A DNA stretch of 38,212 nt from an uncultured Bacilli bacterium (GTDB lineage Bacteria > Bacillota_I > Bacilli_A > RF39 > UBA660): positions 1 through 38,212 of the forward strand of contig CAKOOU010000009.1 of NCBI GenBank assembly GCA_934098455.1, written 5' to 3'. A program made the position numbers and the translations under genes. Position 1 is the first letter of the stretch. Every line of letters starts with the position of its first letter. The notes beneath the pieces were generated by a model. It did not search any database, was not told where the DNA came from, and saw only the letters and a program-made list of their open reading frames with translations. Shown here piece after piece: positions 7,552-15,514 of the stretch.

Positions 7552-10395
7552 ATAAACTTTTTTTATATCATTAACTAATATTTGATATTTATCATATCTT
7601 TTTTCAACTCTACCATATACATTAACAATATCTCCTATCTTTATATCTTTTAGCAAATTAAATTTATTAGGAAATATAATTAAATCTGCATTATCAGTTT
7701 CATCGCTACATACTAAGAATGCCATATCTGCATCATCTTTAGTCTTTATCTTCATCATTTCATCTACTAATAAATATAATTTAACAGATTTATCAAAAAA
7801 CTCTTTTAAATCAATTAATTTAATAGTATTATTATATTTTATTATTGGATGGTCAGATAAATAAAATCCAAAAACATCTTTTTCATACTTTACAAGTTCA
7901 TCTTTATCATATTCTTCAACATATTTTAAATCAGGAACACTTACAAACATATCATCAACACCACTTGCAAGTTCGCTATAATCAATTGCATTACTTAAAT
8001 TTTCTATCATAGTATGTCTATTTATATTTAATGAATCTAAACAACCAGACATTATTAGTAATTCTATTGTTTTATCTCCAATTCCAACTTCTTTAACTTT
8101 TTTAACAAAGTCAAAATAATCATTAAACTTATCTTTTCTAGCTTTAACAATTAAATCACTAACTGTAGTTCCAATACTTTTAATTATATTAAATGGCAAT
8201 AATATTTTATTATCAACAACTTTGTATTTGCTACTACTTAAATTAATATCAGGTTTACATATATTAATATTCATTCTTTTTAAAGAATCTAAATATTCTT
8301 TAGTTTTTATATCACTTCCAATATTATAATTTAATAATGCTTCATAAAAGTATATTGGATAATGAGTTTTTAAAAAACACATTTCATAACCTATTAATGC
8401 ATAAGCAACAGAATGACTTTTATTAAATCCATAATTAGCAAATTTAATAATTAAATCATATACTTTTTGAGCTACATCTTTCTCATATCCATTATTAATA
8501 GAATTAGTAATAAATTTATTTCTTTCTTCTTCTATAATATTCATTTTCTTTTTGCTAATAGCTCGTCTAATTAAATCTGCTTCTGCAAAAGAATATCTAG
8601 CCATAGTAGAAAGTATTTGCATAATTTGTTCTTGATAAATAATAATACCATGAGTACTTTCAAGTATAGGTTTTAAATCATCACTTATATAATCTACTTC
8701 TTTTTTACCATTTTTTCTAGCTATATAACTATCTATATTTGCCATAGGACCAGGTCTAAATATTGCAATTGCCGCAATTAAATCAGAAAAATTATTAGGA
8801 TTTAACTTTCTTAAAAAATTTTTCATTCCACTACTTTCAAATTGAAAAACACCACTAGTATTACCTTTAGAAAATTCTATATAAGTTTTTTTATCATTTA
8901 ATGGTACTCTATGTATATTAATTTTTCTACCAACTTTATTTTCTACAGATTTCATAATACAATCCAATATAGTTAAATCTTTAATAGCTAGAAAGTCCAT
9001 TTTCAATAATCCTAATTCTTCTAAATACTCCATTGTATATCCAGTCAAATAACTATTATCATTTTTTATAATAGGAACTATATCTGTTAATTTTATACTA
9101 CTAATTACAAGACCAGCAGCATGAGTACCAATTTGTCTTTTAATACCTTCTAACTTCATAGCAACATAATATGCATTTTTTAAATTGCTATACTGTTCCA
9201 ACATTTTCTTTACATTTTCATTTAAATTATCTTTTAAACTTTTCTTAGCCTCAATAAAATTACTTAATCTATCAACTATCTTATTATCAACTTCTAGACA
9301 TTTAGAAACATCTCTTAAAACTTGTTTGCTACCTAAAGTACCATAAGTCATAATATTACTTACTTTATCCCTACCATATTTATTAACAACATAATCAATT
9401 ACTTCATATCTCTTAGTAGCATCAAAATCAATATCAATATCTGGCATAGTAACTCTTTCAGGATTTAAAAATCTTTCAAATAACAAATTATATTTAATAG
9501 GGTCAATTTCAGTTATACCTAACGTATAACTAACTAAACTCCCAGCAGCACTTCCTCTTCCAGGTCCTACCATAATATCATTTACTTTTGCATATCTTAC
9601 ATAATCATATACGATTAAAAAATAATCAACATATCCCATATCTTTAATTATATTAAGTTCATAATTTAATCTTTCTTTATAACTATTATCAACAACATTA
9701 TTTAATCTTTTAAGAAGCCCTTTACTACATAAATTTTTTAAAAACTCGTAGCTGTTATCACAAAATTTAGGAATATATTTTTTATCACATACAATATTAA
9801 TATCAATTGAATTACTAAACATTATAGTATTATTAACATCAAATTCATCATAATTATTCCCTATAGTATTACTACTATAATCTTTAAAACTATAATCACT
9901 TATAGTAAACCCTTTATCAATCATATGTAAATAGTTTACATACTTAGCACTCTCTTTATCTAAACTATACACTTTATTTAAAGATAATACATTATTACTT
10001 ATACTCAAACTATCTTTTAATTCTTCTTTATTGCTATAACTAATATATTTATCTTTTATCTTAATTTTATTAAATAACTCTTTTGACTTATTAGGAATTA
10101 CACATATAATATTATCTGTATAATATCTCTCATTAAATAAATCTACTAATCCATTATAATCTTTAGGATATAAATAATATTCTTTACCATCAACTTCTTT
10201 TATTAAACCAATAATAGGTTTTATTTTATTCTTCTTACACTTAGTATAAAACTCCATAGTACTATATAAATTATTATTTAATATACCTAACACCTTTATA
10301 TTATTACTACATGCATATTCAATTAAATTATCTATTTTAATTAAACTAGTTAAAAGTGTATAATCTAATACTATTCCTAAATTAATATAATTCAT
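7546..10395 (-). CDS. dnaE: DNA polymerase III alpha subunit, DnaE type
   Basis: This is a C-family replicative polymerase of 949 residues, shorter than most DnaE proteins (about 1,050-1,160). The palm carries GPGRGSAAGS (about 273) and the catalytic aspartates in PDIDIDFD (about 316). The fingers region holds GVFQFESSGM and FRPGPM, then the helix-hairpin-helix region and a C-terminal OB fold (GDIVNVYGRVEKRYDKYQIL). The N-terminal PHP domain is recognisable by KIDNLIEYACSNNIKVLGI and FYTKCKKNKIKPIIG, but the HxH and DHG metal ligands of active PHP domains are replaced (GIV near residue 7, NNN near 40). The domain is therefore probably structural, without proofreading or phosphatase chemistry. 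No intein is seen. Confidence 0.95.
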   Translation of the reverse strand: MNYINLGIVLDYTLLTSLIKIDNLIEYACSNNIKVLGILNNNLYSTMEFYTKCKKNKIKPIIGLIKEVDGKEYYLYPKDYNGLVDLFNERYYTDNIICVIPNKSKELFNKIKIKDKYISYSNKEELKDSLSISNNVLSLNKVYSLDKESAKYVNYLHMIDKGFTISDYSFKDYSSNTIGNNYDEFDVNNTIMFSNSIDINIVCDKKYIPKFCDNSYEFLKNLCSKGLLKRLNNVVDNSYKERLNYELNIIKDMGYVDYFLIVYDYVRYAKVNDIMVGPGRGSAAGSLVSYTLGITEIDPIKYNLLFERFLNPERVTMPDIDIDFDATKRYEVIDYVVNKYGRDKVSNIMTYGTLGSKQVLRDVSKCLEVDNKIVDRLSNFIEAKKSLKDNLNENVKKMLEQYSNLKNAYYVAMKLEGIKRQIGTHAAGLVISSIKLTDIVPIIKNDNSYLTGYTMEYLEELGLLKMDFLAIKDLTILDCIMKSVENKVGRKINIHRVPLNDKKTYIEFSKGNTSGVFQFESSGMKNFLRKLNPNNFSDLIAAIAIFRPGPMANIDSYIARKNGKKEVDYISDDLKPILESTHGIIIYQEQIMQILSTMARYSFAEADLIRRAISKKKMNIIEEERNKFITNSINNGYEKDVAQKVYDLIIKFANYGFNKSHSVAYALIGYEMCFLKTHYPIYFYEALLNYNIGSDIKTKEYLDSLKRMNINICKPDINLSSSKYKVVDNKILLPFNIIKSIGTTVSDLIVKARKDKFNDYFDFVKKVKEVGIGDKTIELLIMSGCLDSLNINRHTMIENLSNAIDYSELASGVDDMFVSVPDLKYVEEYDKDELVKYEKDVFGFYLSDHPIIKYNNTIKLIDLKEFFDKSVKLYLLVDEMMKIKTKDDADMAFLVCSDETDNADLIIFPNKFNLLKDIKIGDIVNVYGRVEKRYDKYQILVNDIKKVYK

Positions 10396-10432
10396 AAAGA
10401 CAACCCTTCCTAACTTTATTATATAATAAAAA

Positions 10433-11323
10433 CTAGTCTTTAACTAGTTTAAGTTGTTTATTATTACCAAGTTCCATCATATCAACATACTCATTTGCTT
10501 TTAAAACATATTTAACATCCAATTCACATTCTTCATTATTACATAATTTCTTTTCCATATCACTATATATTTTATAAACAAATTTAATATATTCTTCATA
10601 TATGTTCTCATTAACATATTTAAATAATAAACTATAATTATTAGATATTCTAACTGCCTTTAAAATATCTAAATATTTAATATAAAAGTTTTCTATCAAA
10701 GGTAAATAATTATTATAAGTATTATATAATTTAATTGGCTTAATATCTAATATATTACCACCTATATTATGAAATAAACTACATATATCAATTGCACTTC
10801 TCTCATTTATTAATTCTTCAATTACTTTTTCTTCTATCTTCCCTAAAAACAAACCACTTTTAAAAGTAATATTATTATGTTTATCAAATAAAATATCATA
10901 AACAACACTATGTTCTATTTCATGTATTAAATTCTTATCATTACACATTATAATAGGAAATAACACAAAACTACTAATACTATTATTTTTATATATATTT
11001 ATATTAGTTCCTAATATATCTTTATTATCACATAACAATTTATGAAATATATTCTTATATTTATCTATATTTTTTGTACTACCAATAATTTCATTACTAT
11101 CATATAAAGATATTAAATCTATATTATCTACTTTAACTTTATCTTTATTTAATTTATAAAATTCATCAAACAAATAATGTTTATACCAAATAAATATAAT
11201 AGATTCTATTTTATTTTTAATAACATTTTCATATTGATTACCAAAATATTTTGTAAAAGCAAAAGCTAATTTATCTAAATTATTATTTATAAAACTATCA
11301 TAATATTTATCAAAATATCTCAT
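10433..11323 (-). CDS. Unknown protein with HExxH motif, possible zinc metallopeptidase
   Basis: I do not recognise this 296-residue family. Residues about 133-137 read HEIEH, within LIHEIEHSVVYDI, matching the HExxH zinc site of zincin peptidases. About 35 residues later comes EELINERSAIDI, a helix with glutamates placed where gluzincins carry their third ligand. No signal peptide or membrane segment is visible, so it is likely cytoplasmic. The rest is rich in Lys, Asn, Ile and Tyr, like the neighbouring genes. It starts at an ATG after AAAGGTGATTAAAT, and dnaE follows after 37 bp, so they are probably co-transcribed. Function unknown; the metallopeptidase call rests on the motif. Confidence 0.55.
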   Translation of the reverse strand: MRYFDKYYDSFINNNLDKLAFAFTKYFGNQYENVIKNKIESIIFIWYKHYLFDEFYKLNKDKVKVDNIDLISLYDSNEIIGSTKNIDKYKNIFHKLLCDNKDILGTNINIYKNNSISSFVLFPIIMCNDKNLIHEIEHSVVYDILFDKHNNITFKSGLFLGKIEEKVIEELINERSAIDICSLFHNIGGNILDIKPIKLYNTYNNYLPLIENFYIKYLDILKAVRISNNYSLLFKYVNENIYEEYIKFVYKIYSDMEKKLCNNEECELDVKYVLKANEYVDMMELGNNKQLKLVKD

Positions 11324-11382
11324 ATTTAATCACCTTTTTTTATATATATTATCAAAAATCAAGGAAAAATCAATAATATTGT

Positions 11383-11411
11383 TTGACTTTATATTTTATT
11401 TATGATAAACT
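11383..11411 (+). promoter_or_regulatory. Promoter of rpmB
   Basis: -35 TTGACT (11383-11388), 17-bp spacer, -10 TAAACT (11406-11411), 32 bp before the rpmB start codon. Confidence 0.5.
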
Positions 11412-11443
11412 TGACTAGAATTCTTATTAAGGAGGGAAAACTA

Positions 11444-11632
11444 ATGGCAACAAAAGTAACAACTAAAAAACCTTTATTTGGTAATAAAAGGTCTCATGCT
11501 TTAAATGCTACAAAAATGAGACAAAATCCAAATATTCAAACATATACAATAAATGGAGAAAAAGTTAAATTAACTGCTAGAGAAGCTAGAACTATAAGAA
11601 AAGCTAGCAAAAAAACTGAAAAAACTGCTTAA
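11444..11632 (+). CDS. rpmB: 50S ribosomal protein L28
   Basis: L28 is a small basic protein of the 50S subunit. The start at 11444 is set by AAGGAGGG seven to eight bases upstream and gives 62 residues, the usual size; a longer in-frame extension from 11402 lacks a ribosome site. Recognisable features are the basic KRSHALNATKMRQNPNIQ segment and the C-terminal LTAREARTIRKA. No zinc-binding CxxC pairs are present, so it is the zinc-free paralogue type. The gene is monocistronic, with its own promoter and terminator, between two minus-strand units. Confidence 0.95.
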   Translation: MATKVTTKKPLFGNKRSHALNATKMRQNPNIQTYTINGEKVKLTAREARTIRKASKKTEKTA

Positions 11633-11638
11633 TAAATT

Positions 11639-11660
11639 CGGAACTTAGTTCCGTTTTTTT
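11639..11660 (+). terminator. Terminator of rpmB
   Basis: CGGAAC (11639-11644) pairs with GTTCCG (11648-11653), followed by seven T. Confidence 0.9.
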
Positions 11661-11664
11661 ATAA

Positions 11665-11692
11665 CAAAAAAATAGAATACAAAGAATATTCT
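11665..11692 (-). terminator. Terminator of the HerA-type gene
   Basis: On the minus strand AAATAGAATA and TATTCTATTT flank a short loop and are followed by a T-run. The hairpin begins at the stop codon of the gene. Confidence 0.75.
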
Positions 11693-13445
11693 ATTTATAC
11701 CACTTATCACTTATATTAACACTAGTACTTTCTGGCATTGGATTAGGTAAATCAACTTTAACAAGTAAAGGTAATTTAAATGACGTACCAAATACTAAAG
11801 CATTACCAGGTAAAAAAGATTTTAACTTTTCAAAAGTACTATCCGTAATATTACTTGTAATAGATTTAATCATATTCAAATCATCAGGATAAAACATTCT
11901 TAAAACTATAAAATTAGAACATTGACTTAAACTAGTAACAGATAATTCACTAGGTCTTTGAGTAATCATACCAAGAATAATACCATATTTTCTACCTTCT
12001 TTAGTTATTCTATCAAATATATTATAACCTAATATATTAATATCATTATCATTTTGAACATATCTATGTGCTTCTTCCAAAATAATATGAATTGGATAAG
12101 TTCCCCTATTATCTAAATTAGTAGCAAAATCAAAAAACATTTTAGACAATATTTTAGTTAACTTCTTAGCCATTCTTTCATCAATATAATTCAAATTAAA
12201 ATTAATTATTTGATAATTTCTTTCACTTCTAAATAAATTTCTTACATATTCACCTTTAGAAACAAACTCACCAACTTTAAAATATTCCTTATAATCACTA
12301 TTAATTATTTGTTGCAATCTAACTTTTAATTGATTATATAAATCATACATTTTATCACTCTTTAAAACACCTTCACTAATAAGAGCAAATTCCATTGCAT
12401 AATAAATATCATCCAAACTATATACAAAGTTAGGAATACCTTTTATAGTACCCAAATCTAATTTTTTATATTGTTCTAATAAATCAACAACATATTGTAC
12501 TGAATTCATTTTTCCCTGTTGGTCAATATTTAAACATTGTCTAATTGTTCTAGTATAACCAGGTTGGGCTATTTCTGTTTCTAAATTTAAAGTTTCTGTA
12601 TTATATCTAGATAAAACAGCAATAACTTGGTCTCTTATTTGAGTACTAGTCCTACCACTAGTTAAAATATCAAGTAAACAACTAGCAATAATATCATTTT
12701 TATATTTTGAAACATTTAAGTCTGTATTCTTAAAAATATAAACTAATTTTAAAGTCTTCTCTAATATTGGTAATTGATTTGCACTATTAACATCCAGTAA
12801 CAAAGCTAAATCATCTACACTAAGAAAATATGCTGGTATATTTATTAATTCTCCCTCAGTCAAATCTACTTTAGTACCATAATTTTTAAAACCCATATCA
12901 GGAAAATTATTCAAATTTTTAAAAGCATTATTATATTCTCCATAAACATCAAATAGTGCAATATGAGCACCCTTAGGTAAATTAGAAGAACTTTTATAAA
13001 ATATATTTTGTAATAATCTTGTTAAGGTACAACTTTTACCACTACCAGTATTTCCTATTACAGCAAAATGATTAGAAAAGAAATCATTAAATTTACTTGT
13101 AACATTAAATCCATCATAAACAATGCTTTTACCAATATAAAATGAATTTACGTTATCTAAATCTTGACTTCCTAAAATCAATTCTAATTCACTTTTGTAT
13201 ATTACTCTACATCCACCACTTAAATTAGGCTTTCTAATTATACCACTATTAAAAACATCATCTTCAATAATACCAACTAATATGATATCAATAACATTAA
13301 CCTCTATATTAACTATTTCTCCAACAACTTTTTTATCATTATCACTAAATATTACATATAAATTCAAATAATTAGTATCAATAACCCTAGATTTATTTTC
13401 AATAATAACATGATCATCATATATCTTTAATATATTACCAAACAT
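11691..13445 (-). CDS. HerA/FtsK-superfamily ATPase (DUF87 type)
   Basis: The 584-residue protein is a hexameric-type DNA translocase of the HerA family. It has an N-terminal beta-barrel-like region (1 to about 110), Walker A GNTGSGKSCTLTRLL (about 128), Walker B ending IHIILEEAHRYVQ (about 450), and the sensor region GIILGMITQRPSELS with TSLSQCSNFIVLRM. HerA works with NurA nuclease in DNA end processing in archaea; bacterial homologues also occur in anti-phage systems with SIR2 or other partners. No nuclease partner is next to it here. The ATG at 13445 is chosen over the GTG at 13454 because AAGGTG then lies at proper spacing. Role in this organism is unknown. Confidence 0.85.
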   Translation of the reverse strand: MFGNILKIYDDHVIIENKSRVIDTNYLNLYVIFSDNDKKVVGEIVNIEVNVIDIILVGIIEDDVFNSGIIRKPNLSGGCRVIYKSELELILGSQDLDNVNSFYIGKSIVYDGFNVTSKFNDFFSNHFAVIGNTGSGKSCTLTRLLQNIFYKSSSNLPKGAHIALFDVYGEYNNAFKNLNNFPDMGFKNYGTKVDLTEGELINIPAYFLSVDDLALLLDVNSANQLPILEKTLKLVYIFKNTDLNVSKYKNDIIASCLLDILTSGRTSTQIRDQVIAVLSRYNTETLNLETEIAQPGYTRTIRQCLNIDQQGKMNSVQYVVDLLEQYKKLDLGTIKGIPNFVYSLDDIYYAMEFALISEGVLKSDKMYDLYNQLKVRLQQIINSDYKEYFKVGEFVSKGEYVRNLFRSERNYQIINFNLNYIDERMAKKLTKILSKMFFDFATNLDNRGTYPIHIILEEAHRYVQNDNDINILGYNIFDRITKEGRKYGIILGMITQRPSELSVTSLSQCSNFIVLRMFYPDDLNMIKSITSNITDSTFEKLKSFLPGNALVFGTSFKLPLLVKVDLPNPMPESTSVNISDKWYK

Positions 13446-13470
13446 ATAAAACACCTTCTATTCTATATAC

Positions 13471-13479
13471 ATTCTAGCA
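13471..13479 (-). promoter_or_regulatory. Extended -10 promoter of the HerA-type gene
   Basis: TGCTAGAAT on the minus strand (TAGAAT at 13476-13471) lies about 26 bp before the start codon. A -35 is not clear because the upstream DNA is the T-run of the YjcZ terminator. Confidence 0.4.
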
Positions 13480-13489
13480 TAATAAACAT

Positions 13490-13515
13490 TAAAAAAAAAG
13501 AGGTTATCCCTCTTT
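13490..13515 (-). terminator. Terminator of the YjcZ-like pair
   Basis: AAAGAGG (minus, 13515-13509) pairs with CCTCTTT (13503-13497), followed by a run of T. It begins directly after the stop codon of the second mini-gene. Confidence 0.9.
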
Positions 13516-13644
13516 CTAATAAGTAAATACAGCACTAACGATTATTGCAAGTAATATAAATAGTACTAATACGATGAAAAAATCACCAAATCTATTATTA
13601 TCATTGCATCTAGTGCTTGCACTTGTACAAGTTGATTTATTCAT
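13516..13644 (-). CDS. YjcZ-like hydrophobic mini-protein (42 aa)
   Basis: This 42-residue ORF, below the usual ORF-calling size, has a polar Cys/Ser/Asn-rich N-terminus (MNKSTCTSASTRCNDNNRFG) and one hydrophobic segment (FFIVLVLFILLAIIVSAVF). That is the layout of the YjcZ family of small sporulation-associated proteins of Bacillota, whose segment typically reads ALIVVLFILLIIVG. TAAGGAGGG precedes the ATG; its TAA is the stop codon of the preceding mini-gene, so the pair is tightly coupled. Probably a membrane- or coat-associated spore protein; this is family-level inference. Confidence 0.85.
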   Translation of the reverse strand: MNKSTCTSASTRCNDNNRFGDFFIVLVLFILLAIIVSAVFTY

Positions 13645-13657
13645 ATATAATCCCTCC

Positions 13658-13762
13658 TTAAATGAAAGCCCCTACTATGATAATTAATAAAATAAATAGT
13701 ACTAATATGAATGCAGCAGCAGAAACGCCACCATTATTAGCACAGCATCCTCCGCGGTTCAT
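13658..13762 (-). CDS. YjcZ-like hydrophobic mini-protein (34 aa)
   Basis: A 34-residue ORF with a Gly/Cys-rich start (MNRGGCCANNGG) and a hydrophobic tail (AFILVLFILLIIIVGAFI). It matches YjcZ-family proteins more closely than its 42-residue neighbour. AAAAGGAGGGG precedes the ATG. It is the first gene of a two-gene unit that ends at the terminator at 13490-13515. The two copies share the LVLFILL core but differ at the N-terminus, so they probably arose by old tandem duplication. Sporulation association is known for the family; expression timing here is not visible. Confidence 0.88.
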   Translation of the reverse strand: MNRGGCCANNGGVSAAAFILVLFILLIIIVGAFI

Positions 13763-13789
13763 AAAACCCCTCCTTTTCATTACTCACTT

Positions 13790-13818
13790 TATTTTATGGT
13801 AAAAAGAGTATTTTTGTG
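13790..13818 (-). promoter_or_regulatory. Possible mother-cell (sigma-K/E-like) promoter of the YjcZ pair
   Basis: The minus strand reads CATAAAATA (13798-13790), fitting the sigma-K -10 pattern CATAnnnTA, with an AC-containing -35 about 17 bp upstream. No good vegetative TATAAT is seen in front of the pair. Tentative. Confidence 0.3.
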
Positions 13819-13828
13819 AGTATTTTTG

Positions 13829-13857
13829 TTGTAATTTTATGAATTAAAAGTTATAAT
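13829..13857 (+). promoter_or_regulatory. Promoter of prsA
   Basis: -35 TTGTAA (13829-13834), 17-bp spacer, -10 TATAAT (13852-13857). The ribosome site is AAAGGAAG before the TTG start. Confidence 0.7.
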
Positions 13858-13889
13858 AATATTTGTAATTAAAAGAAAGGAAGATAGAA

Positions 13890-14894
13890 TTGAAAAAGAA
13901 AGTTTTAGTTACTATAATGATTGGATTAGCAATGTGTGGATGCGGTAAGGTTTCCAAATTAAAAAATGGTGAAGATGCTGTTGTTAAATTTGAAAAATTA
14001 GATAGCATTAGTGTAGATTCTTTATATGATAATTTAAAAGATAGATATGCTATTAGTATATTATTAGATATGATAGATAAAGAAATACTATTTAAAGAAT
14101 ATAAAGATAAAATAAAAGATGCTGAAGATTATGCAGATGAACAAGTAAAGAATTTAAAGAAAAATTATGATTCTGAAGAAGAATTATTAAATGCAATTAA
14201 TAGCTATTATGGATATAGTACTTTAAAAGAATTTAAAGAATATATTGAATTAAATTATTTTAGAGATTTAGCTACTGATGATTATGCAAAAAAACAAGTT
14301 ACAGATAAAGAAATAGAAACTTATTATGATTCTGATATTGTTGGAGACATTGAAGCAAGTCATATTTTAATTACAGCAGATGTTAAAGATGACGCAACAG
14401 ATGAAGAAAAAACAAAAGCAGAAGAAAAAGCTAAAAAGACTGCAGAAGAAGTAATAGAAAAATTAAACAATGGTGAAGATTTTGCAGAACTTGCAAAAAA
14501 ATATTCAAAAGATGATTCTAACAAAGATAAAGGCGGAGCTTTAGGAAAATTCAATAAAGGCGATATGGAAGAAGCATTCGAAACTGCTGCATATACATTA
14601 AAAGTAAATGAATACACTAAAGAACCAGTAAAAACTTCTTATGGATATCATATAATTAAGAAAACTAAAGAATATGATAAAAAAGAACTAAAAGAAGTTA
14701 AAAAAGATATTATCAAAACTTTAGCAGAAAAAAAAGTTAATGAAGACAAAACAATTTCTATAACAGCATTAAAAGAACTAAGAAAAGATAAAGGTATGGA
14801 AATAGAAGATGATGAATTAAAATCTAGCTATAACAAATATATGAATTCTTTATATAATTATTATGCTACATCAACTACTAATTCATCAAATTAA
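13890..14894 (+). CDS. prsA: PrsA-type foldase lipoprotein (parvulin peptidyl-prolyl isomerase)
   Basis: PrsA is an extracytoplasmic lipoprotein that folds secreted proteins. The 334-residue protein starts at TTG after AAAGGAAG. The signal peptide runs to a lipobox around LAMCGCGK (Cys16 or Cys18 would be lipidated). An N-terminal helical chaperone region follows, then a parvulin domain at about 155-255 with ASHILI, GEDFAELAKKYS, GGALGKF and SYGYHIIKK, and a long charged C-terminal helix. It is monocistronic, with its own promoter and terminator. Likely clients include the secreted wall proteins encoded nearby, which is inference. Confidence 0.93.
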   Translation: MKKKVLVTIMIGLAMCGCGKVSKLKNGEDAVVKFEKLDSISVDSLYDNLKDRYAISILLDMIDKEILFKEYKDKIKDAEDYADEQVKNLKKNYDSEEELLNAINSYYGYSTLKEFKEYIELNYFRDLATDDYAKKQVTDKEIETYYDSDIVGDIEASHILITADVKDDATDEEKTKAEEKAKKTAEEVIEKLNNGEDFAELAKKYSKDDSNKDKGGALGKFNKGDMEEAFETAAYTLKVNEYTKEPVKTSYGYHIIKKTKEYDKKELKEVKKDIIKTLAEKKVNEDKTISITALKELRKDKGMEIEDDELKSSYNKYMNSLYNYYATSTTNSSN

Positions 14895-14895
14895 T

Positions 14896-14923
14896 AAAAG
14901 ATATAACCACTATATCTTTTTAT
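14896..14923 (+). terminator. Terminator of prsA
   Basis: AAAAGATATA (14896-14905) pairs perfectly with TATATCTTTT (14911-14920), followed by TATTTT. Confidence 0.9.
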
Positions 14924-14957
14924 TTTGTAAAAATTTTACTCTTCAAATTAAATTGTT

Positions 14958-14975
14958 AAAAAAAAAAAAAAAAAA
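14958..14975 (+). repeat. 18-base poly-A tract
   Basis: A run of 18 A lies between the prsA terminator and the gene remnant at 14985-15222. Such a tract is prone to slippage and sequencing error, so frame calls across it are unreliable. Confidence 0.9.
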
Positions 14976-14984
14976 GAACTTTTC

Positions 14985-15222
14985 CAAAATTTTTAAATAT
15001 AAATATTTAATATTTGTAGAAAATGATGTTGAAAAACTTAAAGATGAAATAAAAAATGATAATATAGAGAGGATGATTGAGATGTTCAAAGCGGTATTCA
15101 ACGAAGAACAATTCCATGAAAATGAGAAAAAGGAAATGTTCGAGCAAGGAATTGAACAAGGCCAAAAAGAAAACAGAATTGATATAACAAATTTAACAAA
15201 AGAACAATCTATTATTTTTTAA
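14985..15222 (+). pseudogene. 3' remnant of an Rpn/PD-(D/E)XK-type nuclease-like gene
   Basis: The open frame encodes a charged helical stretch (VEKLKDEIKNDNIERM, then NEEQFHENEKKEM) ending in EQGIEQGQKEN. Repeats of the EQGIEQG type are typical of the C-termini of the Rpn family of recombination-promoting nucleases (often annotated as putative transposases). No start codon with a ribosome site and no nuclease core are present. The 5' part would lie across the 18-A tract, where only AT-rich non-coding sequence and the prsA terminator occur. It therefore looks like a decayed tail of a mobile-type gene. The last codons overlap the convergent membrane-protein gene. Assignment to Rpn rests only on the tail style. 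Confidence 0.4.
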
Positions 15223-15514
15223 TTTTATCATTTAATTTTAATGCATAATTATTTAACAAATCTTTTTTTACACTATACATTTTTAACAATGTAACTAAAG
15301 AAAATACAAATATAAAAATATCTAAAATATAATTAACTCTACTATGTTTATAAAAGAAATCATAAATAAATACTAATATAGAATAAACAATACCAAAATA
15401 ACATATAAAAAACATATTATTCATTTTTTTGGCAATATCCTTCTTTTCTAACTTATAACTATTATATAAATCTTTTTTTTCTTTTTTACTCATTCTTTCA
15501 TATTTACTCTTCAT
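15212..15514 (-). CDS. Small two-helix membrane protein of unknown function
   Basis: This 100-residue protein has a basic N-terminal region (MKSKYERMSKKEKKDLYN) followed by two hydrophobic helices (NMFFICYFGIVYSILVFIYDF and NYILDIFIFVFSLVTLL) and a short basic tail. I do not recognise a family. The ATG at 15514 is preferred over the TTG just before it because AGGTG sits five bases upstream. It overlaps the recX stop by 11 bp and so is the second gene of the recX transcript. A role linked to RecX is not implied by sequence. Confidence 0.7.
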   Translation of the reverse strand: MKSKYERMSKKEKKDLYNSYKLEKKDIAKKMNNMFFICYFGIVYSILVFIYDFFYKHSRVNYILDIFIFVFSLVTLLKMYSVKKDLLNNYALKLNDKIKK

